Source: Dermacentor variabilis
Taxonomy: Eukaryota; Arthropoda; Arachnida; Ixodida; Ixodidae
Length of the DNA: 64,000 nucleotides
Assembly (NCBI RefSeq): GCF_050947875.1
Contig: NW_027460401.1
Span: 1,054,001-1,118,000 of the forward strand
Reading direction: 5' to 3'
The notes beneath the pieces are model-generated. The model saw only the letters and a list, made by a program, of their open reading frames with translations, had not been told where the DNA came from and searched no databases. Of this stretch, positions 1-11,762 are shown one piece after another (position 1 is the stretch's first letter; each line of letters begins with the position of its first letter). A program made the translations under genes and the position numbers.

Positions 1-3000
1 TCAGGTGTCTTCAATGCTACGACTTGACTGTGCCCACCGCCGCGTCTCACCTGGACTACACGATGTCTGACGCACGCTGCCCAGGTGCCCTCACTACTGC
101 TCCTTGACTGTGCCCAATCGCACGTCTCACCTCGGGTATACGGTGTCTTACGCATGCTCCACAGGTGTCCTCACTGCTGCTGCTTGACTGTGCAAGCTGC
201 CACGTCTCACCTCGACTACACGATTACTGACGCACGCTACCCAGGTGTCCTCCCTCCTGCGGCTTGACTGTGCCCGCTGCCATGTCTCACATCGGCTACA
301 CAATATCTGATGATATCTGTCCTCACTGCTGCTCCTTGACTGTGCCCACTGCCAGGTCTCACCTCGACTACACGATCGCTGACGCAACATCCCTAGGAGT
401 CCTCACTGCTGCTGCTTGACTGTGCCCGCTGCCACGTCTGAATTCCGCTACACGATGTCTGCGAACGCTCGCCGTGTGTCCTCAGTATTTCTGCTTGGCT
501 GTGCCCGCTGCCACGTCTAACATCGACTACACGATGGTTGACTCATGCATCCCAGGTGCACGCACTGTTGCGGCTTGACTGTGTCCGCTGCCATGTCTCG
601 ATTCGGCTACACGATGTCTGACGCATGCTCCCCGGCAATCGTCACCGCTGCTATTTGACTGTGCCTACTGCCACGTGTCACCTCCGCTATACGAAGTCTG
701 GTGCACGCTCCCCAATTGTCCTCACTGCTGCTGCTTGACTGTGCCTGCTGCCACGTCTCACCTCGACTACACGATGGCTGACGCATGCATCCCAGGTGTC
801 CTCACTACTGCTGCTTCACCGTTCCCGCTGCGACGTCTCACCTCCACTACACAATGGCTGACGCACGCTGCCCAGGTGTCCTCACTGCTGCAGCTTAACT
901 GCGCCCACTGCCATTCTCACCTCGACTACACGATGGCTGACACACGCTGCCCATGTGTCATCACTGCTGCCGCTTGACTGTGCGCGCTGCCACGTCTCAC
1001 TTCGACTACAGGATGTGTGACGCACGCTCCCCGGCTGTCATCACCTCTGCTGCTTGACTATGGCCTCAGCGACGTCTCACCTCGACTACACGATGGCTCA
1101 CGCATGCATTCCTGGTGTGCGCACTGCTGTTGCTTGACTGTGCCCGATGCCACGTCTCACTTCGACTACACGATGTGCCCGCTGCCACGTCTCACCTCGT
1201 TTATTCGATATCTGACGTCTGCAGTCCTGGTTTCCTCACTGCTGTGGCTTGACTATGCCCGCAGCCACGACTCACTTCGACTACACGATGGCTGACGCTT
1301 ACATCCCAGTTGTCCGCATTGCTGCTGCTTGACTGTGCGCACTGCCAAGTCTAACTTCGACTACACGATATCTGATGTACGCCTCCCAGGTGTCCTTGCT
1401 GCTCCTGCTCGAATGTGCCCGCTGCCCCGTCTAACCTCGGCTATTCGATGTCGCGCACGCTGCCCAGCTGTCCTCACTGCAGCTGTTTGACTGTGACCGC
1501 TGCCATTCTCACCTCGTCTACACGATGGCTGACACACGCAGCCCATGTGTCATCACTGCTGCTGCTTGACTGTGCGCGCTGCCACGTCTCACTTCGACTA
1601 CACGATGTGTGACGCACGCTCCCCGGCTCTCATCACCTCTGCTGCTTGACTGTGCTCGCTGCCATGTCTAAACTCGGTTATACGATATCTCGCGCACGCT
1701 GCCCAGGTGTCCTCACTGCTGCTGCTTGACTGTGCCCGCTTCCACGTCTCACTTCAACTAAACGATGTCTGACGTATGCTCCACATGTGTCCTCACTGCT
1801 GCTGCTTGTCTGTGCCCTCTGCCACGTCTCACTTCGACTACACCACGTCCGAGGCACGCAACCCAGGTGTCCTCACTGCAGCTGCTTGAATCTTCCCGCT
1901 GCGACGTCTCACCTCGATTACACGATCGCTGATGCAACATCCCTAGGTGTCCTCACTGCTTCTGCTTAACTGTGCCCACTGCCACGTTTCACTTCGACTA
2001 CACGATGTCTGACGCAAGCTCCCCTGGTGTCCTCACTGCTGCGGCTTGACTGTGCCGGCTGCCACGTCTCACCTTGACTACACGATGGCTGACGCATGCA
2101 TCCCAGGCGTCCTCACCGCTGCTGCTTGACTGTGCCCGCTGCCGCGTCTCACCTCGACTACACGATGTATGACGCACGCTGCCCAGATGTCCTCACTGCT
2201 GCTCCATGAGTGTACCCGCTGCTACGTCACACATCGACAACATGACGTCTGACGCAAGCTAGCCGGTGTCGTGACTGCTGCTACTTGACTGTGCCTAATG
2301 CCACCTTTCACTATGACTACACGATGTCTTACGCACACTTAACAGGCGTCCACACTGCTGCTACTTGACTGTGCCCGTTGCCACGTCTGAATTCCACTAC
2401 ACAATTGCTGACGCATGCATCCCAGGAGTCCGTACTGCTGCGGCTTGACAGTATCCGCTGCCATGTCTCACTTCGACTACACGATGTCTGACGCATGCTC
2501 CACGGGAGTTCTCAATGCTCCTGCTTGACTGTGCCCGCTGCCACGTCTCACCTCGACTACACGCTCGCTGACGAATGCATCCCAGGTGTCCTCACTGCTG
2601 CTGTTCGACTGTGCCCACTGTCACGCCTCACTTCGACTGCACGATGGCTGACGCATGCTGCCCAGGTGACCTCACTCCTGCTGATTGAATATGCCCGCTG
2701 CCACGTCTCACCTCGTTTATACGATATCTGACGTCTGCAGTCCTGGTTTCCTCACGCTGTGGCTTGACTGTGCCGGCTGCCACCTCTCACCTCGACTACA
2801 CGATTACTGGCGCATGCATCCCAGGTGTCCTCACTGCTGCTGCTTAACTGTTCCCGCTGCCATTCTCACCTTGACTACACGATGGCTGACACACGCTGCC
2901 CATGTGTCCTCGCTGCTGCTGCTTGACTGTGCGCGCTGCCACTTCTCACTTCGACTAAAGGATGTGTGACGCACGCTCCCCGGCTGTCATCACCTCTGCT

Positions 3001-3808
3001 GCTTGACTGTGCCTGCTGGCACGTCTCAACTCGGGTATAACATCTGTGTCGAACGCTCCCAAGTGTCCTCCCAGCTACTGCTTGACTGTTCCCGCTGCCA
3101 CGTCTCACCTCGACAGCACGATGGCTGACGCACGCTGCCCAGGTGACCTCACTGCTGCTGATTGAATGTGCCCGCTGCCACGTCTCACCTCGTTTATACG
3201 ATATCTGACGTCTGCAGTCCTGGTTTCCTCACGCTGTGGCTTGACAATGCCCGCGGCCACGTCTCACCTCGACTACAGGATGGCTGACGCATGCATAACA
3301 GGTGTCCGCACTGCTGCTGCTTGACTGTGCCCGCTGCCACGTCTCACCTCGGCTATTGGATGTCTTCCGCAGGCTGCCCATCAGTCCTCACTGCAGCTGC
3401 TTGACTGTGCCCTCTGCCACGTCTCACTTCGATTACTTGATGTCTGACGCACGCTATCTATGAGTCCTCACTGCTGCTGCATGAGTGCGCCTGATGCCAC
3501 GTCTCACTTCGACTACACGATGTCTGAGGCACACAACGCAGGTGTCCTCACTGCGGCTGCTTGAATGTTCCCGCTGCGACTTCTCAACTTCACTACACGA
3601 TGGCTGACAAATGCATCCCAGGTGTCCTCACTGCTGCTGCTGCTTGACTGTGCCCGCTGCCACGTCTCACTTTATCTACACGATGTCTGGCGCATGCTCC
3701 CCAGGTGTCCTCACTGCTGCTGCTTTACTGTGCCCTCTGCTACGTCTCACTTCGACTACACGATGTCCGACGCAAGCTATCTAGGTGTCCTCACCGCTGC
3801 CGCTTGAC
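1..3808. repeat. 80-bp satellite, block 1
   Basis: Tandem repeat of about 47 diverged units with an 80-bp period. Each unit holds the recognisable pieces TTGACTGTGCCCGCTGCC, CACGTCTCAC, ACACGATGTCTGACGCACGC and GGTGTCCTCACTGCTGCTGC in that order. Units differ by scattered substitutions and small indels. Local higher-order structure is visible: a distinctive variant with the run TTTATACGATATCTGACG recurs near 2,710 and 3,190, about six units apart. Because 80 is not divisible by 3, many frames stay open for two or three units on both strands. Their products are translations of the repeat and not genes. Confidence 0.95.
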
Positions 3809-3810
3809 TG

Positions 3811-4130
3811 TTAACAATAAAATTCAAACAGCGATAAACGAATGGGACCAGAATGAGGAGTAGACAAAGACGGTGCTGAACTTACAACTGATTTATTTGA
3901 ATTAGGAAGTCGACATTTATACATACAAAACTGGGCAGGCATGCGCCCGGTCATACATCGATGATCAGATACAAGCACCGGACAGCCAACATTCGCAAGC
4001 GCTGTACCTGCCTTGCAATCTACCCTTTATGCAGCAATGCCATATCTTTCGCTGAAAAGATTAAAGATGCTTTGCTAACGCAGCTATTAGATTTTCTGAT
4101 GATATGAAATGCTTCAGGGACTTCTCTGGT
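3811..4130 (-). repeat. PLE copy 1, left inverted arm (3' end of the element)
   Basis: This 320-bp segment holds the end of the GIY-YIG frame and the 3' untranslated region on the minus strand. Its reverse complement recurs at 6,266-6,584 with about 90-95 percent identity by eye. The same pair occurs in copy 2 (arms near 7,682-8,001 and 10,138-10,456) and copy 3 (11,554-11,873 and 14,010-14,328). Confidence 0.85.
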
Positions 4131-4696
4131 AGTCTTGTCACTATGAAAAAATAACAATTTTGTATCGTCAAAGAAAGGTACGCATTTACAAATACTGCAA
4201 TGCTTTGCCAGGTTAGCGTCTTTTTTTACGAATGAATTGGTATGCTCCATTAGTCTAATATTGATGCAACGGCCTGTCTGGCCTATGTAAGTTTGACCAC
4301 AAGATAAAGAAATTTGGTAGACAGCGCGATTCTTGCAACAGATGTATTTATTGACATGACTTACCTTGCATGCAGCAATCCGTTTAACGCCTTCCTGATT
4401 CCTCGGAACTGCTGCCCCTAATTTACCCAGCTTCATTGGACCAGAATAAACGACCCTCACACCATACTTGGCCCCTACTCTCTTAAAACGATGTGACAAC
4501 GCGTGCTCATAAGGCATGACAACAACTTTTTTCCCCGCGACATTTTCTTTGGGCTGTTCCGAACATTTAGCGTTTTTATAATCTTGTTAGCACCATCCAC
4601 GATTACAGAATCTGGAAAACCGGCCTCTCTGCATCTCTGGGCTTGGACCAACAGGCTACTGGACATTTGATGAGTACACGGTTTTTTGACAGCCAT
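4020..4696 (-). pseudogene. PLE GIY-YIG endonuclease, copy 1 (frameshifted)
   Basis: Endonuclease half of a PLE protein, expected to nick target DNA for RT priming. It encodes the linker, a cysteine cluster and the GIY-YIG core (LSCGQTYIGQTGRC) as in copies 2 and 3. The frame is broken: near 4,570 this copy lacks one C present in the other copies (ATTTAGCG against ATTTCAGCG). This splits it into an N-terminal part (4,475-4,696) and a C-terminal part (4,020-4,517). It also carries several substitutions against copies 2 and 3, while sequence to the right of about 4,571 appears identical to them. Not functional. Confidence 0.85.
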
Positions 4697-4782
4697 ACCA
4701 ATACATCCTGTTACAATTCCGAATTAACAAGCTGATAGTGACAAGACGCGTAGTTTACAAGTGGTTTTTCCCTCCTGGGAGC

Positions 4783-5904
4783 CTATCGCCTGCATACATG
4801 GTTAGGCAAAAAGGTCAAACTCAGATCCAAGAACTGCAGGTCGTTGCTCTGTGGAATCTCATGTGTGAAGCTCAGTCCAGACCCATGCTTAGAAAAAACA
4901 TCGAGTAAGTCAGGCACACATTCAGCACCCTTATACTTAACTATAATTAGGAAATCGTTCACGTATCGAAAAATTCGAATAAACCTTCCATTTAAGTCAT
5001 TCTCTACTTTCCTGTCAACATAACTTAGAAAAATGTTACTGAGTATTGGGACAATTTTGGCACCAATACACACCCCCGACTTTCGCTTGAATACTTTATC
5101 TTCCCACATTACATAGGTATTCTCTAGATAAAAGGATAAAAGTTCCATGAAAGACCTACTCGAAATGCCAAAATTATTTTGGAATGCGCACTCATCGTTT
5201 TGGCCTGAGATGCAACTCAGAACACATTGCAGAAGTTGATTATGGGGAATGGAATGGAATAAATCGACCACGTCTATGCTTAAACCAAAGCACGAAGCAG
5301 GGTTCTCCTGCAAGAGAAACTTTACAACTGCCTCCGAGTTAGGCACAACAAACGGGTCAGTCACGGAAAGGGCTGACAAATGCTTATTGATGTAAGATGA
5401 TACCACCAATTGCCAAGTTTGGCGTTCAGAGACTATTGCTCGAAAAGGAATGTTGGGCTTATGCGTTTTTGCCGAGAAGAAAATTTCAAGCAAAGAGCGC
5501 TCTGATTCCTTAACTTTATTTGCCAAACTTAGAAGCCCCATGCCTTTCAATATTGAAACGGCTTCCTTCTTATTCTTTACCGGTTCCTTACTAGTCACTT
5601 TAAAATGTTTGCCTATTGCCTCCAGCACCTTGTTTGAAAACTGTTCCTGAGAAAGTACAACAAAGTAACCTTCTTTGTCAGATTGTACGACGCGCAAACC
5701 GCTATCAACCAAGTAATCCACCAGCAAAGGAAATCTATTGCTGCGCACTTTAGGGCTGCTACAACTAGCCACAGCGTCAGCACACTCTGATACACACCTA
5801 GTTCTGTCCTCGGGCTGAGCCTTAGATGACACGTTATGGGCGAAGGCCAACTTTTCAACGGTTCTCAAACCCGGGTCGAGGCAAAACTTAGGTCCAAGGC
5901 GCAA
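4783..5904 (-). pseudogene. PLE reverse transcriptase, copy 1
   Basis: A 373-codon open segment with PLE-type RT motifs: the KTHKPNIPFRAIVS block at residues 146-159, motif A with LSIDVVDLF (Asp 211), motif B around KSGVCIGAKIVP, and motif C read as YVND at 314-317. The family has YVDD, so one catalytic aspartate is Asn. The first codon of the open segment is TTG, not ATG, and an in-frame TGA lies just upstream in sequence that still reads as PLE. The frame ends at a TAG just before APRREKP, which is still homologous PLE linker. A further -1 shift separates it from the endonuclease. It is therefore the core of a formerly single RT-endonuclease ORF, now dead. Confidence 0.88.
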
Positions 5905-6265
5905 GGTCGTTTCATGCTTTCAATCCACAACGACGTCTCCAAGGACCAGCAGCTTTCCTTGTGAGGAATACTTCTTGTGCCCTTCGGAAGGGATGTTTGG
6001 ACCGTGTTCCAAAGGAATTCCGTGAGATGGTCAGTGGTCACACACCACTCGCGAAACACACACTGACCTCGGCATCTTGTCCGAAGCAAGTCCTTGAACA
6101 GCCTCCCCTGGCGCCACCACTCACTCTTGAGAATTTTACACATTCTTCTGTTGTGTCCCATAGACGGACGTAGCCAGCCACAAAGCGCTTGTAAATCCGA
6201 AGGGCAGGTATCATACCGGACGTGCCACGACGCGGTGCGAGCTCGGCAGATACACATGGCGATAC
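5905..6265 (-). other. Degenerate 5' part of PLE copy 1
   Basis: Between the RT core and the right inverted arm lies about 360 bp that appears to be the old N-terminal coding region, read on the minus strand in changing frames. The segment directly upstream of the RT, reading KLLVLGDVVVD then a TGA stop then KHETT, joins in frame to the RT core. The rest shows no clear domain. The equivalent stretches in copies 2 and 3 are about 9,777-10,137 and 13,649-14,009. Confidence 0.5.
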
Positions 6266-6584
6266 ACCAGAGAAGTCGCTGAAGCATTTCATATCATCGG
6301 AAAATCTAATAGTTGCGTTAGCAAAACATCTTTAATCTTCTCAGCGAAAGAAATGGCATTGCTGCATAAAGGTAGATTGCAAGGCAGGTACAGCGCGTGC
6401 GAGTATTGGCTGCCCGGAGCTTGTATCTGATCATCGATGTATGACCGGACGCATGCGTGCCCAGTTTTTTATGTATAAATGTTGACTTCTTACTTCAAAT
6501 AAATCAGTTGTAAGTTCAGCGCCGTGTTTTGGCTCCTCCTCATTCTGGCCCCGTTCGTTTGGCGCTGTTTGAATTTTATTGTTA
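6266..6584 (+). repeat. PLE copy 1, right inverted arm
   Basis: A plus-strand copy of the PLE 3' end: the last 40 or so codons of the GIY-YIG frame and the 3' UTR, ending in GTTTGAATTTTATTGTTA. It is the inverted partner of 3,811-4,130. It starts abruptly at ACCAGAGAAGT, where the minus-strand 5' region stops. Confidence 0.85.
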
Positions 6585-6625
6585 CCATGCAACACCAACT
6601 CGCCCAATCCGCTGCCCTTCTGCGC

Positions 6626-7681
6626 TCGACTGTGCCCGCTGCCGCGACTCACCTCGACTGCACGATGTCTGAAGCAAGCGGCCCAGGCGTCCTCACTGCT
6701 GCTACTTGACTGTGCCTACTGCACCTTTCACTTCGACTACACGATGTCTGCACACGCTTCCCGGGTGTCCCCACTGTTTCTGCTTGGCTGTGCCCGCTGC
6801 CACGTCTCACTTTGAGTACACGATGGCTGACGCACGCTATCTACGTGTCCTCGCTGCTGCCGCTTGACTGTGCCCGCTGCCGCGTCTCACCTCGACTACA
6901 CTATGTATGACGCACGCTGCCCAGGTGTCGTCACTGCTGCTCCTTGAGTGTGCCCGCTGCCACGTCTCACCTCGGCTACACGATGGCTGACGCAACATCC
7001 CTAGGTGTTCTCACTGCTGCTGCTTGCGTGTGCCAGCTTCCAGGTCTCACTTCGACAACATAACGTCTGACGCAAGCTACCACGGTGTCCTGACTGCTGC
7101 TACTTGACTGTGCCTACTGCCACCTTTCACTTTGACTACACGATGTCTTACGCACGCATAACAGGTGTCCACCCTGCTGCTACTTGACTGGGCCCGCTGC
7201 CACGTCTGAATTTCCCTAGACGATGTCTGCCCACGCTCCACGGGTGTCCTCACTGTTTCTGCTTGGCTGTGCCCGCTGCCACGTCTCACTCCGCCTACAC
7301 GATGGCTGACGCATGCATCCCAGGTTTCCGCACTGCTGCGGCTTGACTGAGTCCGCTGCCATGCCTGACTTCAACTACACGATGTCTGACGCATGCTCCC
7401 CTGGTGTCCTCTCTGCTGCGGCTTGACTGTGCCGGCTGCCACGTCTCACCTCGACTACACGATGGCTGGCGCATGCATCCCAGGTGTCCTCACTGCTGCT
7501 GCTGCTTGACTGTGCCCGCTGCCACGTCTCACTTTATCTACACGATGTCCGGCGCATGCTCCGCAGGTGTCCTCACTGCTGCTGCTTTACTGTGCCCTCT
7601 GCGCCCTCTGCTACGTCTCACTTCGACTACACGATGTCCGACGCAAGCTATCTAGGTGTCCTCACCGCTGCCGCTTGACTG
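6626..7681. repeat. 80-bp satellite, block 2
   Basis: About 13 satellite units between PLE copies 1 and 2. The block is repeated almost exactly as 10,498-11,553 and, with increasing divergence, from 14,370 onward. Confidence 0.92.
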
Positions 7682-7890
7682 TTAACAATAAAATTCAAAC
7701 AGCGATAAACGAATGGGACCAGAATGAGGAGGAGACAAACACGGTGCTGAACTTACAACTGATTTATTTGAAGTAAGAAGTCAACATTTATACATACAAA
7801 ACTGGGCACGCATGCGCCCGGTCATACATCGATGATCAGATACAAGCTCCAGACAGCCAACATTCGCACGCGCTGTACCTGCCTTGCAAT

Positions 7891-8568
7891 CTACCCTTTA
7901 TGCAGCAATGCCATTTCTTTCGCTGACAAGATTAAAGATGTTTTGCTAACGCAACTATTAGATTTTCTGATGATATGAAATGCTTCAGGGACTTCTCTGG
8001 TAGTCTTGTCACTATGAAAAAATAACAATTTTGTATCGTCAAAGAAAGGTACGCATTTACAAATACTGCAATGCTTTGCCAGGTTAGTGTCTTTTTTTAC
8101 TAATGAATTGGTATGCTCCATTAGTCTAATATTGATGCAACGGCCTGTCTGGCCTATGTAAGTTTGGCCACAAGATAAATAAATTTGGTAGGCAGCGCCC
8201 TTCTTGCAACAGATGCACTTATTGACATGATTTACCTTGCATGCAGCAATCCGTTTAACGCCTTCCTGCTTCCTTGGAACTGCTGCCCCTAATTTACCCA
8301 GCTTCATCGCACCAGAATAAACCACCCTCACACCATACTTGGCCCCTACTCTCTTAAAACAATGTGACAACGCGTGCTCATAAGGCATGACAACAACTTT
8401 TTTCCCCGCGACATTTTCTTTGGGCTGTTCCGAACATTTCAGCGTTTTTATAATCTTGTTAGCACCATCCACGATTACAGAATCTGGAAAACCGGCCTCT
8501 CTGCATCTCTGGGCTTGGACCAACAGGCTACTGGACATTTGATGAGTACACGGTTTTTTGACAGCCAT
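7891..8568 (-). CDS. PLE GIY-YIG endonuclease domain, copy 2 (detached ORF)
   Basis: A 225-codon frame holding the C-terminal half of a PLE polyprotein. It starts with a helical linker (residues 1-100), followed by a Cys cluster (Cys 110, 118, 120, 121) that probably binds zinc. The GIY-YIG core spans G124-A-A-Y127 and Y137-I-G139, with Arg 143/148, a downstream His-Cys-x2-Cys-x-Cys cluster (166-172) and the likely metal-binding Glu 195. In intact PLEs this domain is fused behind the RT and makes the nick that primes reverse transcription. Here the ATG is simply the first Met after the frame break at about 8,600, so the frame is probably a fossil rather than an expressed gene. Confidence 0.75.
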   Translation of the reverse strand: MAVKKPCTHQMSSSLLVQAQRCREAGFPDSVIVDGANKIIKTLKCSEQPKENVAGKKVVVMPYEHALSHCFKRVGAKYGVRVVYSGAMKLGKLGAAVPRKQEGVKRIAACKVNHVNKCICCKKGAAYQIYLSCGQTYIGQTGRCINIRLMEHTNSLVKKDTNLAKHCSICKCVPFFDDTKLLFFHSDKTTREVPEAFHIIRKSNSCVSKTSLILSAKEMALLHKG

Positions 8569-8654
8569 ACCAATACATCCTGTTACAATTCCGAATTAAC
8601 AAGCTGATAGTGACAAGACGCGTAGTTTACAAGTGGTTTTTCCCTCCTGGGAGC

Positions 8655-9776
8655 CTATCGCCTGCATACATGGTTAGGCAAAAAGGTCAAACTCAGATCC
8701 AAGAACTGCAGGTCGTTGCTCTGTGGAATCTCATGTGTGAAGCTCAGTCCAGACCCATGCTTAGAAAAAACATCGAGTAAGTCAGGCACACATTCAGCAC
8801 CCTTATACTTAACTATAATTAGGAAATCGTTCACGTATCGAAAAATTCGAATAAACCTTCCATTTAAGTCATTCTCTACTTTCCTGTCAACATAACTTAG
8901 AAAAATGTTACTGAGTATTGGGACAATTTTGGCACCAATACACACCCCCGACTTTCGCTTGAATACTTTATCTTCCCACATTACATAGGTATTCTCTAGA
9001 TAAAAGGATAAAAGTTCCATGAAAGACCTACTCGAAATGCCAAAATTATTTTGGAATGCGCACTCATCGTTTTGGCCTGAGATGCAACTCAGAACACATT
9101 GCAGAAGTTGATTATGGGGAATGGAATGGAATAAATCGACCACGTCTATGCTTAAACCAAAGCACGAAGCAGGGTTCTCCTGCAAGAGAAACTTTACAAC
9201 TGCCTCCGAGTTAGGCACAACAAACGGGTCAGTCACGGAAAGGGCTGACAAATGCTTATTGATGTAAGATGATACCACCAATTGCCAAGTTTGGCGTTCA
9301 GAGACTATTGCTCGAAAAGGAATGTTGGGCTTATGCGTTTTTGCCGAGAAGAAAATTTCAAGCAAAGAGCGCTCTGATTCCTTAACTTTATTTGCCAAAC
9401 TTAGAAGCCCCATGCCTTTCAATATTGAAACGGCTTCCTTCTTATTCTTTACCGGTTCCTTACTAGTCACTTTAAAATGTTTGCCTATTGCCTCCAGCAC
9501 CTTGTTTGAAAACTGTTCCTGAGAAAGTACAACAAAGTAACCTTCTTTGTCAGATTGTACGACGCGCAAACCGCTATCAACCAAGTAATCCACCAGCAAA
9601 GGAAATCTATTGCTGCGCACTTTAGGGCTGCTACAACTAGCCACAGCGTCAGCACACTCTGATACACACCTAGTTCTGTCCTCGGGCTGAGCCTTAGATG
9701 ACACGTTATGGGCGAAGGCCAACTTTTCAACGGTTCTCAAACCCGGGTCGAGGCAAAACTTAGGTCCAAGGCGCAA
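8655..9776 (-). pseudogene. PLE reverse transcriptase, copy 2
   Basis: The 373-codon RT core is identical in protein sequence to copies 1 and 3. It keeps motif A Asp 211 but has YVND in motif C (314-317). The open segment begins with a TTG codon behind an in-frame TGA and ends at a TAG, 86 bp before the endonuclease ATG. The linker continues past the TAG in the same frame (APRREKPLVNY), then shifts by -1 into the endonuclease frame. Confidence 0.88.
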
Positions 9777-10497
9777 GGTCGTTTCATGCTTTCAATCCAC
9801 AACGACGTCTCCAAGGACCAGCAGCTTTCCTTGTGAGGAATACTTCTTGTGCCCTTCGGAAGGGATGTTTGGACCGTGTTCCAAAGGAATTCCGTGAGAT
9901 GGTCAGTGGTCACACACCACTCGCGAAACACACACTGACCTCGGCATCTTGTCCGAAGCAAGTCCTTGAACAGCCTCCCCTGGCGCCACCACTCACTCTT
10001 GAGAATTTTACACATTCTTCTGTTGTGTCCCATAGACGGACGTAGCCAGCCACAAAGCGCTTGTAAATCCGAAGGGCAGGTATCATACCGGACGTGCCAC
10101 GACGCGGTGCGAGCTCGGCAGATACACATGGCGATACACCAGAGAAGTCGCTGAAGCATTTCATATCATCGGAAAATCTAATAGTTGCGTTAGCAAAACA
10201 TCTTTAATCTTCTCAGCGAAAGAAATGGCATTGCTGCATAAAGGTAGATTGCAAGGCAGGTACAGCGCGTGCGAGTATTGGCTGCCCGGAGCTTGTATCT
10301 GATCATCGATGTATGACCGGACGCATGCGTGCCCAGTTTTTTATGTATAAATGTTGACTTCTTACTTCAAATAAATCAGTTGTAAGTTCAGCGCCGTGTT
10401 TTGGCTCCTCCTCATTCTGGCCCCGTTCGTTTGGCGCTGTTTGAATTTTATTGTTACCATGCAACACCAACTCGCCCAATCCGCTGCCCTTCTGCGC

Positions 10498-11553
10498 TCG
10501 ACTGTGCCCGCTGCCGCGACTCACCTCGACTGCACGATGTCTGAAGCAAGCGGCCCAGGCGTCCTCACTGCTGCTACTTGACTGTGCCTACTGCACCTTT
10601 CACTTCGACTACACGATGTCTGCACACGCTTCCCGGGTGTCCCCACTGTTTCTGCTTGGCTGTGCCCGCTGCCACGTCTCACTTTGAGTACACGATGGCT
10701 GACGCACGCTATCTACGTGTCCTCGCTGCTGCCGCTTGACTGTGCCCGCTGCCGCGTCTCACCTCGACTACACTATGTATGACGCACGCTGCCCAGGTGT
10801 CGTCACTGCTGCTCCTTGAGTGTGCCCGCTGCCACGTCTCACCTCGGCTACACGATGGCTGACGCAACATCCCTAGGTGTTCTCACTGCTGCTGCTTGCG
10901 TGTGCCAGCTTCCAGGTCTCACTTCGACAACATAACGTCTGACGCAAGCTACCACGGTGTCCTGACTGCTGCTACTTGACTGTGCCTACTGCCACCTTTC
11001 ACTTTGACTACACGATGTCTTACGCACGCATAACAGGTGTCCACCCTGCTGCTACTTGACTGGGCCCGCTGCCACGTCTGAATTTCCCTAGACGATGTCT
11101 GCCCACGCTCCACGGGTGTCCTCACTGTTTCTGCTTGGCTGTGCCCGCTGCCACGTCTCACTCCGCCTACACGATGGCTGACGCATGCATCCCAGGTTTC
11201 CGCACTGCTGCGGCTTGACTGAGTCCGCTGCCATGCCTGACTTCAACTACACGATGTCTGACGCATGCTCCCCTGGTGTCCTCTCTGCTGCGGCTTGACT
11301 GTGCCGGCTGCCACGTCTCACCTCGACTACACGATGGCTGGCGCATGCATCCCAGGTGTCCTCACTGCTGCTGCTGCTTGACTGTGCCCGCTGCCACGTC
11401 TCACTTTATCTACACGATGTCCGGCGCATGCTCCGCAGGTGTCCTCACTGCTGCTGCTTTACTGTGCCCTCTGCGCCCTCTGCTACGTCTCACTTCGACT
11501 ACACGATGTCCGACGCAAGCTATCTAGGTGTCCTCACCGCTGCCGCTTGACTG
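10498..11553. repeat. 80-bp satellite, block 3
   Basis: About 13 units, nearly identical to block 2 and displaced from it by 3,872 bp. This is the second satellite spacer of the PLE-satellite array. Confidence 0.92.
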
Positions 11554-11762
11554 TTAACAATAAAATTCAAACAGCGATAAACGAATGGGACCAGAATGAG
11601 GAGGAGACAAACACGGTGCTGAACTTACAGCTGATTTATTTGAAGTAAGAAGTCAACATTTATACATACAAAACTGGGCACGCATGCGCCCGGTCATACA
11701 TCGATGATCAGATACAAGCTCCAGACAGCCAACATTCGCACGCGCTGTACCTGCCTTGCAAT

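Larger units (their letters stand above)
3809..6625 (-). mobile_element. Penelope-like element, copy 1
   Basis: A degenerate PLE read on the minus strand: a decayed 5' region (about 5,905-6,265), RT (4,783-5,904) and GIY-YIG endonuclease (4,020-4,696). It is embedded in satellite. Both ends are the same 3'-terminal sequence in opposite orientations (3,811-4,130 and 6,266-6,584). About 40 bp of non-satellite sequence, with CACCAACTCGCCCAA, follows the right arm. PLEs lack true LTRs but often carry rearranged terminal copies (pLTRs), in keeping with this structure. I could not identify a target-site duplication. Confidence 0.85.
7682..10497 (-). mobile_element. Penelope-like element, copy 2
   Basis: Second copy of the PLE in the 3,872-bp array, with the same inverted arms, decayed 5' region, RT and endonuclease. 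It has the same in-frame TAG and -1 shift between the RT and endonuclease parts, so the damage predates the amplification. Unlike copy 1, its endonuclease frame is continuous. Confidence 0.86.

Noticed and set aside
85..3807. Many open frames of 60-100 codons on both strands
   Set aside because: They are in-register translations of the 80-bp satellite. Each ends after two or three units, starts are random, and composition follows the repeat. No domain.
5450..6287. Plus-strand frames 5,450-5,650, 5,961-6,173 and 6,094-6,282 and their copies in the next two units
   Set aside because: They lie antisense to the PLE RT or its decayed 5' part, lack domains, and recur only because the unit is triplicated.
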